Shown piece by piece: positions 32,537 to 43,009 of a stretch of 64,000 nucleotides of DNA. This stretch comes from UBA668 sp040081465. Its GTDB lineage: Bacteria; Actinomycetota; Acidimicrobiia; Acidimicrobiales; Ilumatobacteraceae. Within the stretch, counting starts at the first letter, position 1. Each line of letters opens with the position of its first letter. The stretch is taken from NCBI GenBank assembly GCA_040081465.1, contig JBEBGL010000010.1, positions 3,508 to 67,507 on the forward strand, given 5' to 3'. The notes below the pieces were generated by a model. That model was not told where the DNA came from, made no database searches, and saw only the letters and a program-made list of their open reading frames with translations. The translations under genes and the position numbers were made by a program.

Positions 32537-33914
32537 GTCGTCGCGCTATTGCGCCGATGCCGATGCCGACCGCCAACAGGGCGTCGGCAACCGTTGCCAC
32601 ACGAGTGAGCGAGATTCCGTCGACGCCGTTTGCGGAGTTCGCTGGGACGATGGCGCGTGTGAATCCCATGCGCGCTGCCTCGGCCAGACGGCGTGGTGCG
32701 TGAGCGACCTGGCGTAACTCGCCGCCGAGTCCGACCTCACCGAAGACAACAACATCGGCCGGAAGGGGCTGATCGACGAGGGCGCTGACCAACGCCAGAC
32801 ACACCGCAAGGTCGGCACCAGGTTCCGTCAGCTTGACGCCACCGACGGCCGACGTGAACACCTCGTGCGCGCTGAGCGGCAGGTTGCAGCGACGTTCGAG
32901 AACGGCCAATAGAAGTGCCAGCCGACCCGCATCGAGACCCTGCGCGCTGCGCCGTGGGGGGACACCACTAGTTGTCGCATTGGTGAGCGCCTGCACCTCG
33001 ACGAGTAGCGGTCGCTGGCCTTCAAGCGTTGGTGTGATCGCGGAACCCGCTACGCCAGCGCGACGATCGGTGAGGAACAACGTGCTGGCATCCGGCACGC
33101 CGATCAGACCGTCGGCCGTCATTTCGAACACGCCGAGCTCGTTCGTCGGCCCGAATCGGTGCTTCGCCGCGCGTAGCAGGCGCAACGCGTGATGCCGATC
33201 GCCTTCGAAGCTGAGCACGGTGTCGACGACATGTTCCAACACGCGTGGCCCCGCGAGCCCGCCTTCCTTGGTGACGTGGCCCACCATCACCACCGGTAAA
33301 CCGCGCCGCTTGGCCTCGACCACAAGTCGGTGAGCGCATCCGCGAACTTGCACGACACTGCCTGGTGCGGAAGGCAGCGCCGGATCGGCGATTGCCTGGA
33401 TGCTGTCGACGACAACCAACTCGGGCCTCACCGTTTCAATTGCGGTGAGGATGTGTGGCAACGAGGTCTCGGGCAGCAGCCACAGCTCGGGCTGAACAGC
33501 CGCCAACCGTTCGGCACGCAATCGAACCTGCTGCGCGCTCTCCTCGGCGCTCACGTACAACGTGCGCTGTGGCCACTTGGCAAGCAATTGCAGCAGCAGC
33601 GTGCTCTTACCGATACCTGGCTCGCCGCCGAGCAACGTGACTGAACCGGGCACGAGGCCGCCACCGAGGACGCGATCGAGTTCGTCGATGCCGGTGCGAT
33701 GCGGTTGCGCGAACGAGACATCGACATCGCCGACGCGTGTCGCCTGCGCGGACGGCGACAAAGACAGCGGCGGCGACTCGCGCGTCTCTGCCTCTTCCAC
33801 GAGCGAGTTCCATGCCTCGCATGTGGTGCAACGTCCCGCCCACTTCGGGGTGGCGGTGCCACAGTCGGTGCAGCGATAGACGAGACGAACCCTGACTTTC
33901 GAACTACTGGCCAT
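32511..33914 (-). CDS. radA: DNA repair protein RadA
   Basis: 467 residues. N-terminal zinc finger CTDC...CTTC, then a RecA-like core with Walker A GGEPGIGKST (near residues 97-106), the motif KHRFGPTNE in the position of the family KNRFG motif, and a C-terminal Lon-protease-like domain (GVPPRRSAQGLDAGRLALLL, SAVGGVKLTEPGADLAVCLA). RadA loads at recombination intermediates and drives branch migration. The His instead of Asn in KNRFG is a small difference. Length matches the family. Convergent 26-base overlap with the MBL-fold gene. Confidence 0.95.
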   Translation of the reverse strand: MASSSKVRVRLVYRCTDCGTATPKWAGRCTTCEAWNSLVEEAETRESPPLSLSPSAQATRVGDVDVSFAQPHRTGIDELDRVLGGGLVPGSVTLLGGEPGIGKSTLLLQLLAKWPQRTLYVSAEESAQQVRLRAERLAAVQPELWLLPETSLPHILTAIETVRPELVVVDSIQAIADPALPSAPGSVVQVRGCAHRLVVEAKRRGLPVVMVGHVTKEGGLAGPRVLEHVVDTVLSFEGDRHHALRLLRAAKHRFGPTNELGVFEMTADGLIGVPDASTLFLTDRRAGVAGSAITPTLEGQRPLLVEVQALTNATTSGVPPRRSAQGLDAGRLALLLAVLERRCNLPLSAHEVFTSAVGGVKLTEPGADLAVCLALVSALVDQPLPADVVVFGEVGLGGELRQVAHAPRRLAEAARMGFTRAIVPANSANGVDGISLTRVATVADALLAVGIGIGAIARRPTSVGRAS

Positions 33915-33945
33915 GTTCGCACCCTACGGAGGGGGTGTGACAGGG

Positions 33946-34739
33946 CTAGCGGCGCGTCAGCGGACGCGGACGAAACGCGTTACTGGCCGCGGCGCGCTTA
34001 CGCCGGCGACGAGTCTTGGCAACGAACACGATGAACGCGATCGCGGCGAGACACCACCCGACCAGGGCGACTAGCGCGACCGTCGACACTGTGCTCCACA
34101 AACTGCTGCCGCCGCGTGCGACTGCTGTGGTCGCGGCGACATCCAGCGTTGTTCCGTCGACGGGAGCAGACCACTGTGTTGGCTGCCCAGCGGTGGTTGC
34201 CTCGCCGGGCAGATCAGCGGTGAGGGTGAACGACACCGCATCCATCGGCGCTAGTCCGCCATCGCGGATCGCATCGACGTAAGGCGTGCCGCCGATCGCG
34301 GCAAGGAGTTCTGAGTCCGCAAACGCCTGCAGGTCGCCATCGACGCGCAGCGTGCCGGTGAGAAAAGTGGTGACCTGCGAATCACTTGCCACACGCGTGA
34401 TGGTCATTGCGTGCAACGGGCCACCGACGCCATTGATCGATTGCAACAACGCGGTTGCTTCCGCCACCGTCGCAAAGTCGTGCTTGAGCTCGACGCGCAA
34501 ACCACCGTCACCGGTTGCAGTCGGCTCGTCGACAATCCAGCCATTGGCAACTGCATCTTCGAAGCGAAGGTCTTCGGCGAGTCCGGGCGCCTGAGCAACA
34601 ACCTCGGCATCGGCGACGGCGGTGATTGTCACCGTGCCCGAGCCGTCGGAGGCAACCTCGACGTGAACCGTTACATCGACTTTGCACGCGCCGAGCGCGA
34701 GTAACGCGCACACCGCAAGAGCGGCACGCCCGAACCTGC

Positions 34740-34743
<4 letters not shown>
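33946..34743 (-). CDS. LppM-like lipoprotein with C-terminal membrane anchor
   Basis: 265 residues. The N-terminus MSRFGRAALAVCALLALGAC is a lipoprotein signal ending in the lipobox LGAC. The LppM-like domain follows (VTVHVEVASDGSGTVTITAV, then a beta-rich region with GPLHAMTITRVA). Near residues 215-240 a membrane helix (VSTVALVALVGWCLAAIAFI) is followed by an Arg/Lys-rich tail. Mycobacterial LppM is a surface lipoprotein affecting phagosome fate; here only envelope location can be claimed. It overlaps clpC by four bases (ATGA). Confidence 0.8.
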
Positions 34744-37301
<2,558 letters not shown>

Positions 37302-37351
37302 GGTGAAAGTGTATCGGTGGCTGCGAACCGCAACATGTGTCCTTTGCTACC

Positions 37352-37363
37352 CGAAACGTTTCG
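37352..37363. promoter_or_regulatory. perfect palindrome CGAAACGTTTCG, LacI-type operator candidate
   Basis: The 12-base palindrome lies midway between the divergent clpC and polyprenyl synthase starts. The core GAAACGTTTC is the style of LacI-family operators (central CG with A/T-rich half sites). No ClgR box with the known five-base spacer was found, although CGC-N6-GCG occurs at 37362-37373. It could control one or both genes. Confidence 0.4.
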
Positions 37364-37399
37364 CTAGGTGGCGTCCGGGATGTGACGTAGCCTGACGCC

Positions 37400-38380
37400 G
37401 TGCCGTCCGCGCCACTGTTTGCACTTCCCGGCCACGCTGCCACCGCGGCGCGGATCGAAGAAGCGTTGAAGGAATCGGTGCACACGCCCGATCCGTACCT
37501 TCACGACATCGCGTTGCACCTGATCGTCGCTGGTGGCAAGCGACTGCGACCGCTCCTCACGGTCGTCGCATCGCAGGTAGCCGGCACTGCGAGCGACGAG
37601 CTACGAGAGAAAGCAGTGCAAGGCGGGATCTCGTGCGAGCTCGTGCAGACCGGATCGCTGTACCACGACGACGTGATGGATGAAGCGGCTACGCGTCGCG
37701 GTGTCGACACCGTCAATGCGAAGTGGGGAAATCTGCAAGCGATTCTCGCTGGCGATTTCCTGCTGTCGAGAGCATCGGGGATCGCGGCATCGTTGGGAAT
37801 GGAAGTAGCCGGACTCCTCGCGCGCACCATCGGACGGTTGTGCGAAGGACAAATCGAAGAACTGCGCCACACCTACAACGCGGCCAGGCCCGAAGCCAGC
37901 TATATCTCCAGTATCAGCGGCAAGACGGCTTCGCTGTACTCGACCGCTGCCCGGATCGGGGGACTGGTCGCCGAGCTCGACCGCCCGCACATCGATGCGC
38001 TCACCGAGTTCGGCGAGGCATTCGGAATGGTTTTCCAGATCGTCGACGACGTGCTCGACGTCACCGCGACAGACGAGCAACTCGGCAAACCTGCTGGTCA
38101 CGACATGGTTGAAGGTGTCTACACATTGCCGGTCCTGCGCACGCTGCAGGCCGGCGGTGTCGCGGCAGCCGAACTGCTGTCGCTCTTCGGTCGCCCGCTC
38201 GACGCCGCCGAGAAGGACAAGGCGCTTGGCATCGTGCGCTCCAACGGCGGCGTGGCGGCCGCGATCGCTTCCGCTCGCGAATGGGCCGACCGTGCCGAAG
38301 CAGCGTGCGAGCGGCTACCAAGGTCGGCCGCAACTGAGGCACTGCAAGCCGCGCCATCAGCGCTACTCGCATCGATCTAG
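37400..38380 (+). CDS. polyprenyl diphosphate synthase
   Basis: 326 residues from GTG at 37400. First aspartate-rich motif in LYHDDVMDEAATRRG (near residue 90), second in QIVDDVLDVTATDEQLGKPA (near 215), with GGKRLRPLL near residue 38 and GDFLLSRA near 120. It condenses isopentenyl diphosphate units into a long (probably C40-C50) trans-prenyl chain. The neighbouring reductase and the respiratory genes suggest the chain is for menaquinone; chain length cannot be read with certainty. It converges with the reductase with only seven bases between stops. Confidence 0.92.
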   Translation: MPSAPLFALPGHAATAARIEEALKESVHTPDPYLHDIALHLIVAGGKRLRPLLTVVASQVAGTASDELREKAVQGGISCELVQTGSLYHDDVMDEAATRRGVDTVNAKWGNLQAILAGDFLLSRASGIAASLGMEVAGLLARTIGRLCEGQIEELRHTYNAARPEASYISSISGKTASLYSTAARIGGLVAELDRPHIDALTEFGEAFGMVFQIVDDVLDVTATDEQLGKPAGHDMVEGVYTLPVLRTLQAGGVAAAELLSLFGRPLDAAEKDKALGIVRSNGGVAAAIASAREWADRAEAACERLPRSAATEALQAAPSALLASI

Positions 38381-38387
38381 CAACGAC

Positions 38388-39629
38388 TTACGCGTTCGGT
38401 GCCAGCTTTACGATTTTTGCTGCGGCTTTGTATGCCAGCTCAGCCGGACCTAGTTCGTCGGGGCGCAGCAGGTTCGCCATGATGCGCAGCACCCACTCCA
38501 TCAACGTGCGACTGTGCATTCCGGCTCGTGTCAGTTCTCGCATCAGCACCGGCTTACCGATCACACGCGCGAATAGCCTCGCGACCTTGAAGTAGTCGCC
38601 GTATTCGTCGTCGAGCATTTTCGTGTAGTCCAGCAGCAGTGTCGGATCACCCGTCACCAACGCCTCGTGCAACACCTGCGCCGCCATGCGTGCGGTCTCG
38701 TAGGCGTAGTCGATGCCTTCACCGTTGAACGGGTTAACTGCCCCCGACGCGTCACCAACTACTAAGTAGCTCGGCCCCGCCTTCGGCCCAACCGAGCCAC
38801 CCATCGGGATCCGTCCACTCGTCGCCTTGCACTCGGGGTTGCCCGGGTCGATCTCCCAGCGCTCGGCGACTTGGTGCGCGTACGCGTCCAGTAGGTGAGT
38901 GGTGTTGACACTCTTGAAGTCGCGGAACGTGCTGAGCAAGCCGACGCCGATGTTGACGGTGCCGTCACCGACCGGAAAGATCCAGCCGTAACCCGGCATC
39001 GGGTTGCCATTGCGATCTTTCACGTCGAGCGCGGACTCGATCCACGGCTCGGCATGTCGCGGCGTTGCCCAGTAAGTGCGGATGGCGGTGCCGTATGGCC
39101 ACTCGCGCGTACGGAACGTGCCGAGCGCGCGACCGAATCGACTGTTGGCACCATCGGCAACCACGACGTACTTCGCGTGAATGTCGCGAGTGTCTCCGTT
39201 GTATGTCTGCACAGTTGCGCCGCGCACGAAGCCGCGTTCGACAATCGGTTGCACGGCTTCATGACCCAGCAACAAAGTCGCGCCCGCGTTTTGCGCGTTC
39301 TCCGCGACCATCTGATCGAGTTCACGACGGCGCACCACATACCCATGTTGCGGATACACCGGATGGCTCGGCCACTGCAGCTCCAACTCGCGCCCCATGC
39401 CAGTCGCACGCAACCCGTTGTAGCGGTGGTAGCGCTTCAACTGCTCGGTCAGTCCCATCTCGTCGAGTTGGTGCACCGCGCGCGGCGTCAGTCCGTCGCC
39501 GCAGGTTTTCTCACGCGGGAATGTCTTGCGTTCGACGATTGTGACTGCGTGCCCGTGGCGTGCCAACCAATAACCAGCTGCTGCGCCCGCAGGCCCGCCG
39601 CCGATGACGAGTACGTCGGTGTCAGCCAT
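38388..39629 (-). CDS. geranylgeranyl-reductase-family flavoprotein, possibly menaquinone side-chain reductase
   Basis: 413 residues from ATG at 39629; the open frame continues upstream but only as a shadow of the cytochrome gene. FAD-binding GGGPAGAAAGYWLARHG near residue 8, CGDGLTPRAV near 42, the reductase signature PGYGWIFPVGDGTVNIGVG near 215, and VGDASGAVNPFNGEGIDYA near 290. The family reduces isoprenoid double bonds; MenJ in mycobacteria reduces one unit of menaquinone. Its neighbour, a polyprenyl synthase, supports this. The start lies inside the last eight bases of the cytochrome c gene, so both are probably in one operon. Confidence 0.85.
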   Translation of the reverse strand: MADTDVLVIGGGPAGAAAGYWLARHGHAVTIVERKTFPREKTCGDGLTPRAVHQLDEMGLTEQLKRYHRYNGLRATGMGRELELQWPSHPVYPQHGYVVRRRELDQMVAENAQNAGATLLLGHEAVQPIVERGFVRGATVQTYNGDTRDIHAKYVVVADGANSRFGRALGTFRTREWPYGTAIRTYWATPRHAEPWIESALDVKDRNGNPMPGYGWIFPVGDGTVNIGVGLLSTFRDFKSVNTTHLLDAYAHQVAERWEIDPGNPECKATSGRIPMGGSVGPKAGPSYLVVGDASGAVNPFNGEGIDYAYETARMAAQVLHEALVTGDPTLLLDYTKMLDDEYGDYFKVARLFARVIGKPVLMRELTRAGMHSRTLMEWVLRIMANLLRPDELGPAELAYKAAAKIVKLAPNA

Positions 39630-40440
39630 TGGCAGATGTGCCGGCCCGTGGAGCCTCGCCGATCTGCAACACACCTTCGAATTGCTCGTGGACGTTCGCG
39701 AATGTCGCAGTGCCTGCTTCGAGTGCGAGGAAAATCTCGCTCTTCTCGCTGCACCACTTCTCGTACTCGAGTCCCTCGTGCGCGGCGCCAGAGAGTTCGT
39801 ACCGTTCGTGGCATACGACAGCGAGGATCTCGACATCGGTGAGTCCGAGTGCTTCGCCCGCCGCGGGCATCACACCTGTGGCGCCAGCGATGCGCGCACC
39901 GCCTGCGCGATTCGGGTCGCCGTAGATTTCGACACCCGCGGCGACGTACGCCTCGGAGCCGAACTTGACCCAGTTCAGGTGATCCTCAATATGAGGGAAC
40001 GTCGTGATTACTGCACCATCGAGGAACGAGTAACCAACGCCGCCTTCGCCGCCGCCGCCGTGGCAACTTGCGCACTGGTTGTACACGGTGGCGCCTTCGC
40101 CCAGCGGACCGGTCGCCTCGACCGTCGGCGGCTCGAGCGCACGCACATACATGAACGCCCATACCGGCAAAATGCTGAGCGTCATCATCGCCCACACCGG
40201 AATCTTCTTGCGCGCCTTATAGGCAGCGACTACCGGCGAATCTGGCTTGGGTGGCGGCGGACCAACGGGTGCGACTTCCGTCCGTGCGACCTTGCCAGCA
40301 GGTTCGGCGGGGGCCGTCGTTGAACTACTGGACGCGGCGGCTGTGGATGCGACTGGAGTGACGGCAGCACCCGGTGCATCGGCGGCGGCACCGCGCGCTT
40401 GTTGGCTGCGCTTGAGCAGGTGCTCTGGGATCTCAGTCAC
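39622..40440 (-). CDS. membrane-anchored monohaem cytochrome c
   Basis: 272 residues from GTG at 40440. It begins VTEIPEHLLKRSQQARG, almost identical to the start of the subunit-IV-like protein at 42322. An Ala/Pro/Ser-rich linker leads to a membrane helix (VWAMMTLSILPVWAFMY near residues 85-101). The exported domain has CASCHGG (near 125) and Met ligand in GVMPAAGEAL (near 200). It is divergent to the bc/nuo operon and may carry electrons to or from that complex. A second cysteine and His appear in VVCHERYE, without CxxCH. Confidence 0.82.
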   Translation of the reverse strand: MTEIPEHLLKRSQQARGAAADAPGAAVTPVASTAAASSSSTTAPAEPAGKVARTEVAPVGPPPPKPDSPVVAAYKARKKIPVWAMMTLSILPVWAFMYVRALEPPTVEATGPLGEGATVYNQCASCHGGGGEGGVGYSFLDGAVITTFPHIEDHLNWVKFGSEAYVAAGVEIYGDPNRAGGARIAGATGVMPAAGEALGLTDVEILAVVCHERYELSGAAHEGLEYEKWCSEKSEIFLALEAGTATFANVHEQFEGVLQIGEAPRAGTSANG

Positions 40441-40514
40441 AGCGTTGAACGATAGACGGCCAAGCGGCGACAGAGGTAAATCCTCGTGCCTTAATCCACG
40501 ACGAGTCCCGCGCA

Positions 40515-40616
40515 ATGCACGAGTTCACAACCTACGAACTGGCATGGACGGGTGCTCTGGTGGCTACAGTTTGTGCAGCAGTTCACGAGAAAAGGAAGGG
40601 ACAGGCGCGTTGTTGA
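40515..40616 (+). CDS. possible 33-residue membrane peptide upstream of the bc/nuo operon
   Basis: ATG at 40515 opens a 33-codon frame: MHEFTTYELAWTGALVATVC then a short basic tail ending KRKGQARC. Residues 9-23 could be a membrane helix. Its TGA (40614-40616) overlaps a TTG start of the next gene (TTGA), which would couple translation. No good ribosome site precedes it. It could be a tiny subunit of the complex, a leader peptide or chance. A second mini-ORF with the same first residues lies before the ABM gene at 20119. Confidence 0.3.
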   Translation: MHEFTTYELAWTGALVATVCAAVHEKRKGQARC

Positions 40617-41098
40617 TTGCATTCGATACCAACGTATTGCACTGGCCTGGCGTCAACGTCGCATTCCTCTTTTCCTTCTTCCTCTCGACTGGTCTCGCAC
40701 TGTTAGCGATTCCGTACGCGAAGCGCCGACCGAAAGGAACGCCTACGTCGTGGGGCGAAGCGATGCTCGCTGCTGTGTTCGCGTTCGGTGTGTTGTTCCT
40801 TGCGTTCGGTGTCGTACCTCACCAGTTCATTGACCACGCCGACAAAGAGTTGGGTTGGAACAAGAGCCTCGTCATCTATGGCCCGTTCGACTTGCTGAAG
40901 CCAAAAGCGCTCGGCGGTCCGTTCCCCTTCACGATGTCGTACGAAGCAGTGCGCGACATCGTCGTCGTCACGATTCATGTTTGGTACTTCGCGCTGATGA
41001 TCTCGTTGTGGGGTCGCTGGCAGCGACGCGGCGACGAGAAGCCGAGCACCGAGTTGGCAACGAGCACGTTCGGTCGCCCATTGGTGAAGAAGAACTGA
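40610..41098 (+). CDS. integral membrane protein, first gene of the bc/nuo operon
   Basis: 162 residues from TTG at 40610 (or 40613), after AAGGAAGGG nine bases upstream. Three membrane segments are visible: VNVAFLFSFFLSTGLALLAI, WGEAMLAAVFAFGVLFLAFG, and DIVVVTIHVWYFALMISLWG near the C-terminus, separated by a loop of about 55 residues (GPFDLLKPKALGGPFPF). No cofactor motif. The family is unknown to me. Being first in the operon with ferredoxin and cytochrome b genes suggests a structural subunit of the quinol-oxidising complex or its link to the ferredoxin (inference). Confidence 0.7.
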   Translation: MLIAFDTNVLHWPGVNVAFLFSFFLSTGLALLAIPYAKRRPKGTPTSWGEAMLAAVFAFGVLFLAFGVVPHQFIDHADKELGWNKSLVIYGPFDLLKPKALGGPFPFTMSYEAVRDIVVVTIHVWYFALMISLWGRWQRRGDEKPSTELATSTFGRPLVKKN

Positions 41099-41099
41099 C

Positions 41100-41513
41100 A
41101 TGGCCAAGACCGACGCCAATCCTCCGATGATGCCGTACACCGACGAGTACTCACTCGTCGAGGTCGATGCCGAGTATCTGTCGAAGGCCGTCAAGCCGAA
41201 GCAGTTCATCCATATCGATCAGACCGAGTGCATCCTGTGTGAGGGCTGCGTCGACATTTGCCCGTGGAAGTGCATTCATATGGTGTCGCCCGATGCGATC
41301 GTCGAGGCCACCGGAACCGAACGGCCAGGGCTCGACCCAAGCGACAGCGTTTTGTTCATCATCGACGACGACATCTGCACACGCTGCCAGCTGTGCGTCG
41401 ATCGTTGTCCGACCGGTGTCATCATCATGGGCAAGGTCGGAGCGCCAACAATTTCTGGCGACTCGCACGTGCGTACGAACAGCCACGGCTACGCCTACGG
41501 CCTGAGGTTCTGA
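41100..41513 (+). CDS. 2[4Fe-4S] ferredoxin-like protein of the bc operon
   Basis: 137 residues. Two cluster motifs: CILCEGCVDICPWKC near residues 43-57 and CTRCQLCVDRCPTGV near 97-111, each C-x2-C-x2-C-x3-C. Between them is a 35-residue insert (VEATGTERPGLDPSDSVLFI). The protein has no signal peptide or membrane helix, so it sits on the cytosolic side. It lies between a membrane protein gene and the cytochrome b gene with a gap of one base upstream. It may feed electrons from a cytosolic donor to the cytochrome b or be an assembly factor (inference). Confidence 0.85.
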   Translation: MAKTDANPPMMPYTDEYSLVEVDAEYLSKAVKPKQFIHIDQTECILCEGCVDICPWKCIHMVSPDAIVEATGTERPGLDPSDSVLFIIDDDICTRCQLCVDRCPTGVIIMGKVGAPTISGDSHVRTNSHGYAYGLRF

Positions 41514-41536
41514 GGAACTGTTATGAGGAACGACTA

Positions 41537-42322
41537 ATGGCCAAGATTCTTGACGAGACACCTCGCCCGACGATGAAAGAACGCATGACCAAAATGGTCG
41601 ACGGTCTTCAGGGCAGCCAAGCGTGGGCAAGCATTTTCCGCCCGGGCAGCATCTTCCGCAAGGGCTACACCGATAGCCCGCGTAACCGCAGCTACGTCGT
41701 CATGAACTCGGTGCTTTATCACTTGCACCCAGTGAAGGTGAAGCGACACGCAGTAAAGGTCAGCTACACGCTTTGTCTCGGCGGCCTCAGCTTCTTCTTG
41801 TTCATATTGCTCACCGTCACCGGCATCTTCCTGATGTTCTTCTATCGACCAACCGACGTGCAGGCCTGGAACGACATCTCCAACCTGCATACATCGGTCG
41901 CGTTCGGTCTTCTAGTGCGCAACATGCATCGATGGGGCGCGCACTTAATGGTGCTAACCGTGTTCTTACACATGGCACGCGTCTTCTATCACGGTGCCTA
42001 TAAGCCGCCGCGCGAGTTCAACTGGGTTATTGGTGTGGTGCTTCTGGTGCTAACGCTGATGCTTTCCTTCACCGGCTACCTGCTGCCATGGGACCAGTTG
42101 GCACTGTGGGCCGTCACCGTCGGTACCAACATGATTGGGTACAGCCCCGTCATCGGCGAGCAGGTGCGCTTTGTTCTGCTCGGTGGCAAAGAGATCAGTG
42201 GCGACACCTTGTTGCGGTGGTACGTGCTGCACGTCTTGATGTTTCCGTTCGTGACCGTGATCTTCATGGCTGTGCACTTCTGGCGTGTCCGCAAAGACGG
42301 CGGAATCTCAGGACCGCTCTGA
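41537..42322 (+). CDS. cytochrome b6-like subunit (N-terminal half of cytochrome b)
   Basis: 261 residues from ATG at 41537, preceded by AGGA. Four membrane helices. The two bis-His haem pairs can be located in LHTSVAFGLLVRNMHRWGAH and at HVLMFPFVTVIFMAVHFWR (His-x14-His, as in b6). The quinol-site loop TGYLLPWDQLALWAVTVG is well conserved. The N-terminal 55 residues are polar. The protein ends after the fourth helix and continues as a separate subunit-IV-like gene, as in b6f complexes. Stop and next start overlap (TGATG). Confidence 0.92.
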   Translation: MAKILDETPRPTMKERMTKMVDGLQGSQAWASIFRPGSIFRKGYTDSPRNRSYVVMNSVLYHLHPVKVKRHAVKVSYTLCLGGLSFFLFILLTVTGIFLMFFYRPTDVQAWNDISNLHTSVAFGLLVRNMHRWGAHLMVLTVFLHMARVFYHGAYKPPREFNWVIGVVLLVLTLMLSFTGYLLPWDQLALWAVTVGTNMIGYSPVIGEQVRFVLLGGKEISGDTLLRWYVLHVLMFPFVTVIFMAVHFWRVRKDGGISGPL

Positions 42323-42996
42323 TGACTGAAATTCCCGAACACCTTCTCAAGAGGGCACAGGCCGCCCGCGCGCAAACCGCCGCTGGCGCGCCAGCCGACG
42401 CCGACGCGCCAGCGGGTGGCGGTGTTGCCGTGCAAGAGAAGGTGGCCAGCGTTGTTTCGGCGACACCAGCGCGCACCGGTCCGGTTGGCACAGGTCCTGG
42501 CGGTAACACTCAGCGTCTGCTGACGGTCGTTAAGAGCGGCAGCATTCAAGACGTCAAGGCGTCTCCGGTCGACAAGGTGCACACCTGGCCGCACCTGCTG
42601 GCGGCCGAGTTCGTGGCGGCGCTCGCGTGCATGTCGTTCACCTTCTTCTTCTCGGTCTTTGTCAATGCGCCTCTGCTGCAGGGCGCCGACATCAACAAGA
42701 CGCCGAACCCGTCGAAGGCGCCGTGGTACTTCCTCGGGCTGCAAGAACTGCTGACGATGTTTCACCCGATGATCGCCGGCGTGACGATTCCCGGCGTGGG
42801 CATCGTCGCGCTGATTTTCGCGCCGTACATCGACAAGAACCCTTCCAACAAGCCGGAGGATCGCAAGTTCGCGATCTCACTGATGACGGTGCACCTGATG
42901 TTCTGGGCTGTATTGGTCATCATCGGCTCGTTCTTCCGAGGCCCCGGCTTCAACTTCACGCTCCCCTGGCGTGACGGACTCTTCTTCGAATTGTGA
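42322..42996 (+). CDS. subunit-IV-like protein (C-terminal half of cytochrome b)
   Basis: 224 residues. A long polar N-terminus (MTEIPEHLLKRAQAARAQTA and an Ala/Gly-rich stretch) precedes three membrane helices. After the first, NPSKAPWYFLGLQELL carries the PWY version of the quinol-site PEWY motif, followed by IPGVGIVALIFAPYID and LMTVHLMFWAVLVIIGSFFR. Together with the previous gene it makes a complete cytochrome b. The N-terminal peptide is shared with the divergent cytochrome c. Confidence 0.9.
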   Translation: MTEIPEHLLKRAQAARAQTAAGAPADADAPAGGGVAVQEKVASVVSATPARTGPVGTGPGGNTQRLLTVVKSGSIQDVKASPVDKVHTWPHLLAAEFVAALACMSFTFFFSVFVNAPLLQGADINKTPNPSKAPWYFLGLQELLTMFHPMIAGVTIPGVGIVALIFAPYIDKNPSNKPEDRKFAISLMTVHLMFWAVLVIIGSFFRGPGFNFTLPWRDGLFFEL

Positions 42997-43009
42997 GGCA
43001 TCTGCTGTC

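Noticed and set aside
37362..37373. ClgR box upstream of clpC
   Set aside because: CGC and GCG are separated by six bases, while the known ClgR pattern has five, and the flanking bases do not match.
42088..42321. N-terminal extension of the subunit-IV-like protein
   Set aside because: Shadow of the cytochrome b6-like gene; ATG at 42322 in TGATG begins the recognisable peptide.
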